A DNA stretch of 64,000 nt from Pedobacter sp. R20-19. Its GTDB lineage: Bacteria; Bacteroidota; Bacteroidia; Sphingobacteriales; Sphingobacteriaceae. The stretch lies in the NCBI RefSeq assembly GCF_000708265.2, contig NZ_JCKI01000001.1, positions 558,001 through 622,000 on the forward strand, given 5' to 3'. Position numbers and translations under genes: made by a program. Positions within the stretch are counted from its first letter, which is position 1; every line of letters begins with the position of its first letter. This document shows positions 17,182 through 26,654 of the stretch, one piece after another. The notes below the pieces were generated by a model. That model did not search any database, was not told the DNA's origin, and saw only the letters and a list, made by a program, of their open reading frames with translations.

Positions 17182-18165
17182 ATGTCTGACTCAAACACCA
17201 AGCAAGTTAATTCAAATTCGCAGGGCTATGTTATTTTATACATCTTATTAGCTGTATTGCTCTTAACAGGCCTTATCTTTTTATTTAAGAGTTCATTGTT
17301 CGAAAAACGAACCATTGATGCGAGAATTTTAAAAGATGAGATTTATTTAAATGAAGATTTAGTTTTTACCGATAATACGCCCAAAGCAAAAAAGTGGTTA
17401 TGGGAATTTGGTAATGGCGAAAGAGCCACTACAAAAACTGGATCATATCATTACACAAAACCTGATACTTACATCGTACGCCTAACAGTAGATGGAGAGC
17501 TGCGCCAGGAATTTCCAATTACAGTAAGAGACACTGTAAAAGCTGCGGTAGTAGATAGTGTGCTCACCATTAGCGGGCCAACAGCTGGTTTGGTTAATGA
17601 AGAAATCAGATTAGAAGGAGATGGAGAAGGAAAAGATTTCGAGTGGTCTTTCGGAGAAACCGGAAGGGTAGATGTTAAAGGCAAAACAGCTTTGTACACT
17701 TACCGTGCTCCAGGAAAATATGTAGTTCGCTTACGGTCAGATAAAGCCCGTAAACCGGCTTATTTAACCATATTAATTACTGATCCCAATGCAGAAATTG
17801 TTGATGATTTTGTAGCACCAGGAGATGGTGAACGTAAAACTATTGATGATATCAGGGCTCGTTTGCAGGCCATAGCCAATGGTGCAGATTTTAATTCCAA
17901 CTATTATTATCTGATCAACAAATACATGTGCAATAATGAAAAGGTAACGGTTAATGTTGAAATGAATGGAAAGAAGAAACAGACTGATATTTATTCATAT
18001 TGTATGGGCCTCACCTTTGGGGGTGAAATTGCAGTAGATGAAGCACAATTAACCATTAAGCCAAACTCTACCTGTGCCAGTTTATTAAATATTAAGCAAC
18101 ATTCAGGAACCGTTCAACCAGCAGCTACAGCTACAACTGATGCCGCTACTGATAAAACCAAATAG
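17182..18165 (+). CDS. PKD-domain membrane protein of the T6SS locus (TssP/TssQ candidate)
   Basis: A 327-residue protein with one N-terminal membrane segment (about residues 15-36, VILYILLAVLLLTGLIFLF), then two PKD-like beta-sandwich domains. The first covers about 45-115 (WLWEFGNGERATTKTGSYHYTKPDTYIVRLTV) and the second about 127-200 (FEWSFGETG ... YTYRAPGKYVVRLRS). A C-terminal domain with two Cys (YMCNN, YCMGLTF) follows. PKD modules usually bind proteins or glycans in the envelope. Its place between TssO and TssR suggests a periplasmic part of the subtype iii trans-envelope complex. Confidence 0.75.
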   Translation: MSDSNTKQVNSNSQGYVILYILLAVLLLTGLIFLFKSSLFEKRTIDARILKDEIYLNEDLVFTDNTPKAKKWLWEFGNGERATTKTGSYHYTKPDTYIVRLTVDGELRQEFPITVRDTVKAAVVDSVLTISGPTAGLVNEEIRLEGDGEGKDFEWSFGETGRVDVKGKTALYTYRAPGKYVVRLRSDKARKPAYLTILITDPNAEIVDDFVAPGDGERKTIDDIRARLQAIANGADFNSNYYYLINKYMCNNEKVTVNVEMNGKKKQTDIYSYCMGLTFGGEIAVDEAQLTIKPNSTCASLLNIKQHSGTVQPAATATTDAATDKTK

Positions 18166-18203
18166 ATTAACATCTTAACCTCTAAAGCTCATCTACATCA
18201 ATT

Positions 18204-20579
18204 ATGAAAAAATATTATGCCTTATCCATCCTTTTATTAGGAATATCATTTGCTCAGGCGCAATCTCCGGCGGCGTTTGGCAAAAGAGTAAAATACATGC
18301 CCAAAGCATATGAAAGACCTGCAGAAACCATTAACGTAAACGAAAATACAAGCAGCAGTAGTTTACCCTGGATTGTTTTTTCTGATCGGGAAGATAATTA
18401 TACCACTACTGCTCCAGGCGGTAGCCTGATTATGAAAAAAATAGGTTTTATGGAACCATTTTATGTTTCAAAAGAAGAAAATGGTTATTTGAAGCTAATT
18501 AAGTATAAGGCGGGCATGATCAGGGGTAGGAAAATTAACGATAAAAAAAGTGCCATCAGTTACGGTTGGATTGCAAAGTCTAAATTGCTTTTATGGCAAC
18601 GGGCATTCTCGAACCAGAAAACAGGTTATGCAGAAAAAGCAATTGGTATTGTAAATGGTAAGAATGCCTTAACAGAACCAAAATTCTACTTTGATACCAC
18701 TGATTCTATTTTAGTTTATAATACGCCTGAACTTAAAGACAGACGTACAAAAGTAAGATTGCACGAAATTGCTTATATCTATAAAAAATCTGAAGACGGG
18801 AAAAAATATTTAATTGGTTCTGATGATCAGCTGGTAGCAGATACAGCCTTAAAAAGTATTTATGGATGGGTCTCATCTGAAGCAGTTCATAATTGGGGAG
18901 ATCGCCTGTATATTACTTCAGCTAAACCAGGTTATGAAGATAGCGACGATTCTACAGCAACTGCCATTAAAAACGGAATGGATAAAGGAACAGCTTTCGT
19001 TGTAGATCCATTACTGCCAAAAGAAAATTTGATTTTAAAAAGTGTGCCTGTTATTACTGATGACGCTAATAATTACGCTGTAGGCATAGCAGCTGATGTT
19101 TATAATAAGAAAGACAATAAACTTTTAACCATTAATGGCTCCTCGCTTTCTTATCAGGACTATTTAAAACTTCGAAAAAACAAAAATAAAATCAATGTAT
19201 TATTCGTAGTTGATGGCGGAAGCTCAATGACCAAATATCTTTCCGGAATGACTAACACCATTGCTTCATTTGAGAATACGATGGGTGATTTTGGTAAAGG
19301 CGCAAATGTAAGTTATGGTGGAGTGGTATACCGCGGTGAAGCCGGTTGTGCACTTCAGGGAATCTTTGTGAGTCCGATTCAGAATGATTACCGGAAATTA
19401 ATGAGCTTTTTATCCAATCAGGCTAAAAATACTTTAAGGTGTAATGGAGAAGTTGCAGAAGGACCAGTTTTTGATGCTTTAAAGACCGGGTTAAATCTTT
19501 TCAAAGCTAAAAAGAATGAAACCAATCTCATCATTCTGGTAGGTAGTACCGGCAACATAGGTGGCACTAATAATTATTCGATTAATGAATTGAGTGAGCA
19601 GGTTGCCCTTGCAGATGCCCGTATTTTAGCACTTCAGGTATATAGTGATTTCAATCAATCATTTAACAATTTTGTAATTCAATCTCGTAAACTGGTTTCA
19701 GAATCAGCCATCCGTTCTGCTGAGTATAGAAAAAATACCATGGTTAAAGGAGAAGGTTTAAAAAGCTTCCAGCCGTACAACACCAGCCTTCAGGATTCTA
19801 TTTCTTACTATTTGGATTACCCTAAAAATAGTTTGATCCAGGGCGGAGTTGTTTTCCCAACTAAAGGATCTGTAAACTCAAACCAAAGTATGACGATTGC
19901 TCTGCGCCGTTTTGTTAAAGAAACCAACATGGATATTGTGAATCAGATTAGTTCATTAGATAGCGCATTTCGTTTAACAGGTATTTCTCGTAAAAATCTT
20001 TCAGCTGATGTGGAAAGTCTGTTGCCGCCGCCAGTTGGTGCAGAAGTAGCAGACCGGATGCCGCATAACGCCTTTAAATACTATAGTACAGCAAACTTAT
20101 CTGCTGATGTGGTGAAAAATAACCGATCTGCTTTGCAATATGCCATTGTATTAAATAATATGGAATACAAGCAAATTCTTGATGTTTTTTCGATTATGCT
20201 AGGCGAAAACCTGCAGGCAGATCAATCATCTTTTAGAAGTAAGCTGGTTAAAAATTATGTTAAAATGCCAAAGCAATTATTGGGAATGAAGGTTTCTTCG
20301 GGTACAATAAAAGCGATGACACTTGCAGACTACATTAAATTAGTAACAGGATTACCACTGAATAATGAATTTTTAGCTAAATATAAAGTGAATGATTTAA
20401 AGAGCACTTCTAAAATGCCATTAGATCAGTTTGAAAATTATATTAAATTATTAAATCAATCCGTTCAGCAAATTAAGAGAGCAACACAGATAGAGCAGCA
20501 GTTTTTATCTAACGGCAAAATATATTACTACATTACTGAAAACAATTTTAATCCGGCAGTTTTGCCAGTAACCAACTAA
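18204..20579 (+). CDS. tssR: T6SS subtype iii protein TssR, von Willebrand factor A-like
   Basis: TssR is a large exported protein specific to subtype iii systems. A signal peptide ends near residue 20 (ISFAQAQ). Residues about 60-130 and 170-230 contain SH3-like segments (FYVSKEENGYLKLIKY; GWVSSEAVHNW). A von Willebrand A-like domain starts near residue 330 with INVLFVVDGGSSMTKYLSG: the metal site is degenerate, reading DGGSS instead of DxSxS. The C-terminal 250 residues are helical. The 791 residues agree with TssR of other members. It is followed after 5 bases by tssH. Confidence 0.82.
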   Translation: MKKYYALSILLLGISFAQAQSPAAFGKRVKYMPKAYERPAETINVNENTSSSSLPWIVFSDREDNYTTTAPGGSLIMKKIGFMEPFYVSKEENGYLKLIKYKAGMIRGRKINDKKSAISYGWIAKSKLLLWQRAFSNQKTGYAEKAIGIVNGKNALTEPKFYFDTTDSILVYNTPELKDRRTKVRLHEIAYIYKKSEDGKKYLIGSDDQLVADTALKSIYGWVSSEAVHNWGDRLYITSAKPGYEDSDDSTATAIKNGMDKGTAFVVDPLLPKENLILKSVPVITDDANNYAVGIAADVYNKKDNKLLTINGSSLSYQDYLKLRKNKNKINVLFVVDGGSSMTKYLSGMTNTIASFENTMGDFGKGANVSYGGVVYRGEAGCALQGIFVSPIQNDYRKLMSFLSNQAKNTLRCNGEVAEGPVFDALKTGLNLFKAKKNETNLIILVGSTGNIGGTNNYSINELSEQVALADARILALQVYSDFNQSFNNFVIQSRKLVSESAIRSAEYRKNTMVKGEGLKSFQPYNTSLQDSISYYLDYPKNSLIQGGVVFPTKGSVNSNQSMTIALRRFVKETNMDIVNQISSLDSAFRLTGISRKNLSADVESLLPPPVGAEVADRMPHNAFKYYSTANLSADVVKNNRSALQYAIVLNNMEYKQILDVFSIMLGENLQADQSSFRSKLVKNYVKMPKQLLGMKVSSGTIKAMTLADYIKLVTGLPLNNEFLAKYKVNDLKSTSKMPLDQFENYIKLLNQSVQQIKRATQIEQQFLSNGKIYYYITENNFNPAVLPVTN

Positions 20580-20584
20580 GGGAT

Positions 20585-23101
20585 ATGGCAATTACAAATT
20601 TAAGCGAGTCAGTAAAAACAGCCTTGCACATTGCACAGTCACTGGCGAAAGAGTATAGAAATGAGGTGTTTACCGCTGCGCATTTGCTCAAAGGTTTAAT
20701 GCATAAAGACGTTGGTTTAAGATCTTTTATTACTTCAATTGGGAAGGATGAAGAATATATCAGCGAATGGGCTGAAGTTCGGATTGAAGAACAGGCAAAA
20801 TCTGCTGGTCTTAGTGATACCGTAAGTGGCTCACCAGAAATTGCAGTTATTTTTGAAGAAGCAGATAATGTACGCATTAAGCTAGGGCTTGATTTAATTA
20901 CGCCAGTTTGCGTGTTAACTGCATTAGCAAAGCCAGGGATTGGTTTTCAGCCAGATCAATTAAAATCATTTCCGATTAAAGAGCGTGAGATCTTAGATCT
21001 TTACGTAAAAGACGAGGAAATTTCAAGAGTAGTTTCTCCGGATAAAACCGCTGAAGGAGCTGAAAATAAAAGTACAGGTAATGCTTTGTATAAGTACTGT
21101 ATAGATCGGTTACAAATGGTTCGGGATGCTAAAACTGACCCAATCATTGGTCGAGATAAGGAAACCCGGATGATGATGGAAATTCTCTGTCGCAGAACCA
21201 AACCCAACGTAATTCTTACAGGAGATGCAGGCGTAGGTAAAACGGCATTGGTTGATGGATTCGCAATTGATATTGTCAATCAGAATGTACCAGATAGCTT
21301 AAAACCAGTTCAGCTTTTTGAGCTTGATTTAGGATCGCTTATTGCCGGTGCATCTTACAAAGGAGAAATAGAAGACAGACTAAAAAACATCATTAAAGAA
21401 GTAAAACAGTTTGAAAAAGCAGTGCTCTTTATTGATGAAATTCATACCTTACTGGATAGCAAAGGGCCGTTAGGTGCCGGAATTGGCAATTTATTAAAAC
21501 CAGAATTGGCCCGTGGAGAAATTACGGTAATTGGTGCTACAACGATTGATGAATACCGTAAAATTATTGAACCAGAGCAAGCTTTCAGCAGGCGTTTTGA
21601 GGTGCTTCAGGTGAATGAACCAAATGAAGAAAGTACCATCAAAATGTTACAGAAACTGGCGGTAAAATATGAAGAGCATCATGGCTTAAATATTGAACCT
21701 GATGCCTTGGGTGAATGTGTTCGCCTGGCCAAGCGCTACATGAAAGACCGGAGGTTGCCAGATTCTGCATTTGATTTGCTGGATAGAACCATGGCTGCCA
21801 TGAAGATGATGAATGATACTTCAGATCAGGTGATCACCAGTTTGGAAACAGATTTAGAAGCACTGAATGCAGGTGAAGGAAAATCAGAGGCAGATCAGTT
21901 TGCAGATTATAAGTGGCTGTTTTCTTTGCTTCAAAATAAATTAAGTCCTGTTTTATTAGGTCGCTTAACTGATGAAACGCAAACAGATGCATTTGAAACA
22001 GCTGATGAATACCAGGGATATATCAATAGTAGTCTTCAGGAATTAAAGAAATATGCTGCTGAGAAGAGCGACCGGATTACTAAACAGGATATTGCCTCAA
22101 TAGTTGCTTATAAAACAGGCATCCCAATGGGTAAACTACAAGCAGGTGAAAAGGAAAAATTGCTAAATATGGAGCAATACCTAAAAAAGCGTGTAGTGGG
22201 CCAGGATCAGGCACTTAAGGCAGTTTCAGACGCCATATTAGAATCAAGAAGTGGGCTAAATAAAAAAGGACAGCCCATCGGATCATTCTTTTTATTGGGT
22301 CCAACAGGAACAGGTAAAACCGAACTTGCCAAATCAATAGCCGAATTTTTATTTAATGATGAAAAGGCGATGATTAGGTTTGATATGTCTGAATTTAAAG
22401 AAGAACATAGTGCGGCCTTATTATATGGAGCGCCTCCCGGATATGTTGGTTATGAGGAAGGCGGATTGCTGGTAAATAAAATCAGACAACAGCCCTATTC
22501 TGTATTGTTATTTGATGAGATTGAAAAGGCACATCCATCTGTTTTTGATACTTTTTTACAGATCTTAGATGAAGGCCATATGCATGATCGATTAGGTAAA
22601 GAAGGAGATTTTAGCAATTCACTGATTCTGTTTACCTCGAATATTGGCAGCGAATGGATTGCCGAGCAAATTGGTAAAGGCGTTATCCCGGCTTCAAATC
22701 AACTGATGGAAGTAATGGCTGGCCATTTCCGTCCGGAGTTTTTAGCCAGAATTTCAGAAATTGTACCATTTGCCCCAATCAATGAAAGCAATGTGGTACG
22801 CATTTTTGAGATCCAGCTCAGCAGTCTGGTTCAATCACTGAATAAAATGGGCATCGAATTTGAAATTGCAGAAGATGCTAAGAAAATGATTGCATTAGAT
22901 GGTTTTACGCCTAAATATGGTGCAAGGCAACTTTCAGCTGTCATTAGAAATCTTTTACGTCGCCCAATTTCAAAATACATCATTTCCGGCGAACTTAAAA
23001 AAGGTTCAAAGATTGTGGTGAGTAAACATCTGGAAGGAGATCAGTTAGAATGGAATATTATTCAGCCTGAAGCATCAATATTGGAACAAAAATTGAGTTA
23101 A
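20585..23101 (+). CDS. tssH: T6SS sheath-recycling ATPase TssH (ClpV)
   Basis: ClpV disassembles the contracted TssB/TssC sheath for reuse. The protein has an N-terminal Clp repeat domain (about 1-150, with VFTAAHLLKGLMHKDVGL), a first AAA+ module with Walker A G213-D-A-G-V-G-K-T220 and a Walker B ending in DE of LFIDEIHTLL, and a second module with Walker A G572-P-T-G-T-G-K-T579. A ClpB-type C-terminal domain follows. The 838 residues are typical. The middle coiled coil looks short, as in ClpV rather than ClpB. It lies between tssR and tssB. Confidence 0.93.
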   Translation: MAITNLSESVKTALHIAQSLAKEYRNEVFTAAHLLKGLMHKDVGLRSFITSIGKDEEYISEWAEVRIEEQAKSAGLSDTVSGSPEIAVIFEEADNVRIKLGLDLITPVCVLTALAKPGIGFQPDQLKSFPIKEREILDLYVKDEEISRVVSPDKTAEGAENKSTGNALYKYCIDRLQMVRDAKTDPIIGRDKETRMMMEILCRRTKPNVILTGDAGVGKTALVDGFAIDIVNQNVPDSLKPVQLFELDLGSLIAGASYKGEIEDRLKNIIKEVKQFEKAVLFIDEIHTLLDSKGPLGAGIGNLLKPELARGEITVIGATTIDEYRKIIEPEQAFSRRFEVLQVNEPNEESTIKMLQKLAVKYEEHHGLNIEPDALGECVRLAKRYMKDRRLPDSAFDLLDRTMAAMKMMNDTSDQVITSLETDLEALNAGEGKSEADQFADYKWLFSLLQNKLSPVLLGRLTDETQTDAFETADEYQGYINSSLQELKKYAAEKSDRITKQDIASIVAYKTGIPMGKLQAGEKEKLLNMEQYLKKRVVGQDQALKAVSDAILESRSGLNKKGQPIGSFFLLGPTGTGKTELAKSIAEFLFNDEKAMIRFDMSEFKEEHSAALLYGAPPGYVGYEEGGLLVNKIRQQPYSVLLFDEIEKAHPSVFDTFLQILDEGHMHDRLGKEGDFSNSLILFTSNIGSEWIAEQIGKGVIPASNQLMEVMAGHFRPEFLARISEIVPFAPINESNVVRIFEIQLSSLVQSLNKMGIEFEIAEDAKKMIALDGFTPKYGARQLSAVIRNLLRRPISKYIISGELKKGSKIVVSKHLEGDQLEWNIIQPEASILEQKLS

Positions 23102-23149
23102 AATGTTAATTACTATATCTTTATAAAATTGAACCTAAAATAACATACT

Positions 23150-23596
23150 ATGTTTAACTATGAAATTGGTGGAAACGAACGAAAAATCGATACATCAGAA
23201 GCATTCGCAGAAATTGCCTTTAATAAAACACTTTTTGTACAGAAATTAACGGATAACGAACCTATCAAACCTGAAAAGGTGGAAGGTTTAAAAACTGTTA
23301 AAGAAGTATTTGATCACTATAAGCCAAATGTTAAAGTGGCTTTTGAAAAGCAAGACGGATCAACCGTTGGGGAAACGATCAATTTTAATGATATGAGTGA
23401 TTTTGGTGTGAAAAATATCATCAACCAAAGTAACTACCTCACCAATGTGAATATTGAAAGGGAAATGTCTCTCAATGTGATCAAACAATTAAAATCAAAC
23501 AAAACCTTAAAAGCTACGCTTGATGATGAAGAAACTAAAAATGCTTTCATTAGTGCTTTGAAGAATTTTGTAGATGAACTGGAGCAAAATAAATAA
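23150..23596 (+). CDS. tssB: T6SS sheath small subunit TssB
   Basis: TssB (VipA-like) pairs with TssC to build the contractile sheath. The 148 residues show the usual order: strand-rich N-terminus, PIKPEKVEGLKTVKEVFDHYKP, then a region with FNDMSDFGVKNIINQS that matches the 'F.sl.DF.P..v' segment of TssB, and a C-terminal helix. It lies 19 bases before tssC. Confidence 0.87.
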   Translation: MFNYEIGGNERKIDTSEAFAEIAFNKTLFVQKLTDNEPIKPEKVEGLKTVKEVFDHYKPNVKVAFEKQDGSTVGETINFNDMSDFGVKNIINQSNYLTNVNIEREMSLNVIKQLKSNKTLKATLDDEETKNAFISALKNFVDELEQNK

Positions 23597-23614
23597 TCTA
23601 AACGCTAAGAAAAC

Positions 23615-25009
23615 ATGTCAAATCCTCAAGAATTAAACGCAGACCAAAATATATCCCAGGAAGCAGGCTATAAACCAGCAGAGGGTAATACCATAGCAAA
23701 AACATCACTTAAAGAAAACTTAGAAAAACTAGCCAGAGTAGGCGGTTTTGATTTGTTAGAAACTACTGTAGATGGCCTACAGAATTTAAATCCGGAAAGA
23801 AAAGCAAGAAAGCAAATCTTTTTAACTGGAGATGAGAAAAGAAAAGAACGTGAAGAACTAAAGAAGAAAATTCAGCTTTGGATTGATGTACTTGAATCTT
23901 CTGCTTCTGTTGCGGATATGGTAGAAAAAAGCACTGAAAAATTAAATGCTGCAGAAGAAAACCTCAATAAAAATATTGGGACGGCTTTAGAAAGTTCAAG
24001 AGAGCTGGAACAAGCTTATAGATCCGTTCATTTATTTTATAAGAATACAGAAGCCGATAAACTTAAAAATGTTGTGTTGCTTAATGCATCCATGGATCAG
24101 ATTAAGGATTTAGATAATCCACGTTTTATTGATTATGTTGATGATGAATTAAAGCAAAATTACGATCGTTTAGATTTGCGTAAAAACTATTCATTGATGG
24201 TTGTTCCCGGTTATATGGGATCAAACAAGGTACTTGAGCGTTGGGGTAAAATTGCACACAGCAACAAAGCTATGCTGGTAACCGATTTTGCCGATTTAGA
24301 TCAACCTGATGATGTTTTAGATTTATTTACTGCTGCAAATTTAACTGGCGCTGATGCTTTCCGTTCTAACGTCATCATGACTTGTAACTGGCTTGTAGGT
24401 AGGGGTAAAGTTGCTGAAGTAGGTGAGGAAGATGATTTAACGGTTCCAGGTTCTGCTGCTTTAGCTGGGAAAATGTACTACACTTTAATGTCTCAGGTTA
24501 CTGCAGGTAAAAAACATGGTGCCATTAATGAAGTAGATGGTGTTAAATTTGATCTGAAGAAGAGTGAAATTTCACATTTGGAAAGGGTAGGTTTAGTGCC
24601 TATGGTTAATGAATACGGAAAGGTAATGGCATTCTCAGCTAAAACGCTGTTTAATGGTGATAACATCGGTTTACAGACTTACTCTGTTGTAAGGGTATTT
24701 GATTACATTACTAAGGTATTGTTCGATTTCTTAAACAGAAGAGCATTTGAAAACTGGACTTCGAAAACTGAACAAGATCTACGTGGTCAGATTGTGAAAT
24801 TTTTAGATGGTATTCAAGGTGCTGATCGTTTAATAGAAAGGTTTAAAATTATGCGTTTTGAACGTGATGAACAGCAAAAAGACAGAATCCATTTAGATAT
24901 TCACATCACACCATATTTTCCTGCGAAGAGCTTTGTGGTAAAATTAGATGGCCATAAAGGTGAAGATGAAAGTACTACCTGGGCATCTGAATATAATCAA
25001 CAACAATAA
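23615..25009 (+). CDS. tssC: T6SS sheath large subunit TssC
   Basis: TssC (VipB-like) forms the bulk of the contractile sheath. A disordered, charged N-terminus leads into the EvpB-type core, with the segments YSLMVVPGYMGSNKVLERWGKIA, FRSNVIMTCNWLVGRGKVAEVG, and a C-terminal handshake region near YFPAKSFVVKLDGHKG. The 464 residues are usual for Bacteroidota TssC. It ends the run of structural genes; a terminator lies 90 bases downstream. Confidence 0.9.
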   Translation: MSNPQELNADQNISQEAGYKPAEGNTIAKTSLKENLEKLARVGGFDLLETTVDGLQNLNPERKARKQIFLTGDEKRKEREELKKKIQLWIDVLESSASVADMVEKSTEKLNAAEENLNKNIGTALESSRELEQAYRSVHLFYKNTEADKLKNVVLLNASMDQIKDLDNPRFIDYVDDELKQNYDRLDLRKNYSLMVVPGYMGSNKVLERWGKIAHSNKAMLVTDFADLDQPDDVLDLFTAANLTGADAFRSNVIMTCNWLVGRGKVAEVGEEDDLTVPGSAALAGKMYYTLMSQVTAGKKHGAINEVDGVKFDLKKSEISHLERVGLVPMVNEYGKVMAFSAKTLFNGDNIGLQTYSVVRVFDYITKVLFDFLNRRAFENWTSKTEQDLRGQIVKFLDGIQGADRLIERFKIMRFERDEQQKDRIHLDIHITPYFPAKSFVVKLDGHKGEDESTTWASEYNQQQ

Positions 25010-25097
25010 AATATGAACGTAAAGTTTTTCTGATAAGATGTAAAGCATTTAGTCAGTCTTAACTTTTAGTTTAAAATATATCCTTAATTTAAGGAAG

Positions 25098-25127
25098 GAA
25101 ACCTGATCAATCTGATCAGGTTTTTTG
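25098..25127 (+). terminator. Terminator behind tssC
   Basis: A 10-bp stem (25100-25109 with 25113-25122, arms aacctgatca and tgatcaggtt) closes a three-base loop and is followed by T residues. It should end the long tssO-tssC transcript. Confidence 0.85.
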
Positions 25128-25205
25128 TTTTTAATGCAATAGGTTAACAAAATCTTTATAGTTTTGTAACATCTACCGCCTCGAAAGCTAAATATCAACA
25201 TATAA

Positions 25206-25778
25206 ATGAAGCAAGTACTTATCCTGAATGGGGATATAGAGAAGACGGTATCCACAGATTTTTTAATCAATGCCTATAAAAAAGGTGCTGAAAATGCTGG
25301 TGCAACAATCAGAGAAATTGCTATTATTGATCTGATCTTTAATTCCAATAAGCTTTTTAATAACAGACAGATTGCTGAGCTTGAACCTGATTTACAAAAG
25401 GCTTTAAATGCCATCAGACAGAGTAATCATGTGGTACTTTTTTGCCCTGTTTATGTAGATCATATTCCAGCTAAGATCAAAGGCTTTTTTGATCGGTTAT
25501 TTATGCCAGATCAGATTTTTATGGCACAGCATCAAAATATCAACAATAACTTTAATGGCCGTTCAGCAAGAATTGTATCTATTTTAGATGAAGCAACTTT
25601 TAAAGAATGGAAAGCCAACAAGAAAACAACTTACCTTTCGATTAAAAAGGCTGTATTTGAAAAGTGTAAAATGAGCCCGGTATTAACCAATACAATAGGT
25701 GAGTTACATTCTTTAGAAAATCATTATAGTCAAAAATGGGTTGCAAAAATGGAGAAATTTGGATTTCAGTTAATTTAA
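25206..25778 (+). CDS. Flavodoxin-fold NAD(P)H-dependent oxidoreductase
   Basis: A predicted cytoplasmic FMN-binding reductase of the flavodoxin_2/NADPH-dependent FMN reductase type. The first strand VLILNGDIEKTVSTDFLINAYKKGAENAG and the later VVLFCPVYVDHIPAKIKGFFDRLF (residues about 78-101) are the phosphate-binding and flavin-contacting segments. Its 190 residues fit. It sits alone between the tssC terminator and the hcp promoter region, on the same strand. It has no known role in T6SS and may be a bystander or a redox helper. Confidence 0.8.
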   Translation: MKQVLILNGDIEKTVSTDFLINAYKKGAENAGATIREIAIIDLIFNSNKLFNNRQIAELEPDLQKALNAIRQSNHVVLFCPVYVDHIPAKIKGFFDRLFMPDQIFMAQHQNINNNFNGRSARIVSILDEATFKEWKANKKTTYLSIKKAVFEKCKMSPVLTNTIGELHSLENHYSQKWVAKMEKFGFQLI

Positions 25779-25815
25779 GCTAAACGATCTGAATATAAAA
25801 GTATGCCCAAAAGTG

Positions 25816-25849
25816 CTACAAATTGTAGAAAATAGCTACACTTTTGTAG
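25816..25849 (+). promoter_or_regulatory. Two tandem CTACA-N-TGTAG palindromes upstream of hcp
   Basis: CTACAAATTGTAG at 25816-25828 and CTACACTTTTGTAG at 25836-25849 begin exactly 20 bases apart, about two helical turns, as expected for paired binding of a dimeric activator. They lie about 240-270 bases before hcp. A close relative, including the preceding CCAAAA, occurs at 28029-28048 before the effector gene. Confidence 0.55.
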
Positions 25850-26007
25850 ATCGATAAGTGAATTCACAGTAAAAATTATTTATTACTTTCTGTAATTTTT
25901 ATACTGATATAAATCTATGCTGATGCATTTAAGAAAGCAATTTATGTAACTTTCTTATCACTTATCCGTCATGCATATTCCTGCTATTCCTTAAATTAAC
26001 TTATTGC

Positions 26008-26022
26008 TGGCCTGATATTTGG
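26008..26022 (+). promoter_or_regulatory. Sigma-54-like promoter candidate of hcp
   Basis: TGGCCTGATATTTGG aligns without gaps to the sigma-54 core TGGCAC-N5-TTGC, differing at the -12 GC (here GG). It is 62 bases before the hcp start. Almost the same 15-mer lies before the effector gene at 28200-28214. A vegetative Bacteroidota promoter using TATTTG as -7 is the alternative. Confidence 0.4.
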
Positions 26023-26084
26023 TTTTAGTTTGATATCGTAGCATAAGCTACATTAACAAATCTTAACCATTAAATTTAGACCCT

Positions 26085-26480
26085 ATGGCTTTCAAAGCTA
26101 GATTGAATTTTTCGGGCAAGGAGTACGATGTACTTCATTGCGCCTATGCCTTAAACCGTGATGTAGATGCTAAAGGAAGACCTTCTTCCGGAGTTTATGG
26201 CGGAACCATTGATATTGAGATCGAGTCAACTGAAGACACCTCAATTATCGAAGCGATGGTAAACAACCAGTACAAACCTATTACAGGAACACTTCTGATT
26301 AAGAAAACTGAAGAAGATGCTAAAATGAAAGAGGTAGATTTCGAAGATGGCTACATTGTTAAATATTCTGAAGGAATTAACATTGTTGGCGATCATCCGA
26401 TGACACTGAAATTCCAGATCTCGGCCAGAAAGCTGAAACTTGGAAATGCGGAGCATTTAAACGATTGGCCTAAAGCGTAG
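26085..26480 (+). CDS. tssD: Hcp tube protein, first copy (TssD)
   Basis: Hcp hexamers stack into the inner tube that is fired through the T6SS and can carry effectors. The 131 residues are the usual length for Bacteroidota Hcp. Typical segments are NRDVDAKGRPSSGVYGGTIDIEIEST (residues about 24-49) and the conserved C-terminus ISARKLKLGNAEHLNDWPKA. It shares about three quarters of its residues by eye with the second copy 174 bases downstream. An extended regulatory region precedes it, so it is likely transcribed separately from the structural genes and at high level. Confidence 0.93.
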   Translation: MAFKARLNFSGKEYDVLHCAYALNRDVDAKGRPSSGVYGGTIDIEIESTEDTSIIEAMVNNQYKPITGTLLIKKTEEDAKMKEVDFEDGYIVKYSEGINIVGDHPMTLKFQISARKLKLGNAEHLNDWPKA

Positions 26481-26506
26481 ACGGGAAAAGGTTATTAGCG
26501 GTTAGT

Positions 26507-26576
26507 ATTGTTTAGGGTTTAGTGTAGTTAGCATATTTAGTCTAAACTATCTAACCTCATAACCCATCTAAACAAT
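26507..26576 (+). repeat. Inverted repeat between the two hcp genes
   Basis: ATTGTTTAG (26507-26515) is repeated inverted as CTAAACAAT (26568-26576). The flanking sequence is rich in TTAG/CTAA words that can extend the pairing imperfectly. There is no T tract. It may form an mRNA hairpin that tunes expression of the second copy. Confidence 0.45.
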
Positions 26577-26654
26577 TTCAGGTTCTTACTAACTAACCAC
26601 CTAATCCATCTAACCTCAATTCATTTTTTCAAAAACATTTAAAAACTTATTACC

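Larger units (their letters stand above)
25779..26084 (+). other. Regulatory-looking gap upstream of hcp
   Basis: This 306-base gap has no gene. It holds two CTACA...TGTAG palindromes and a promoter-like 15-mer, listed separately. Confidence 0.5.
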
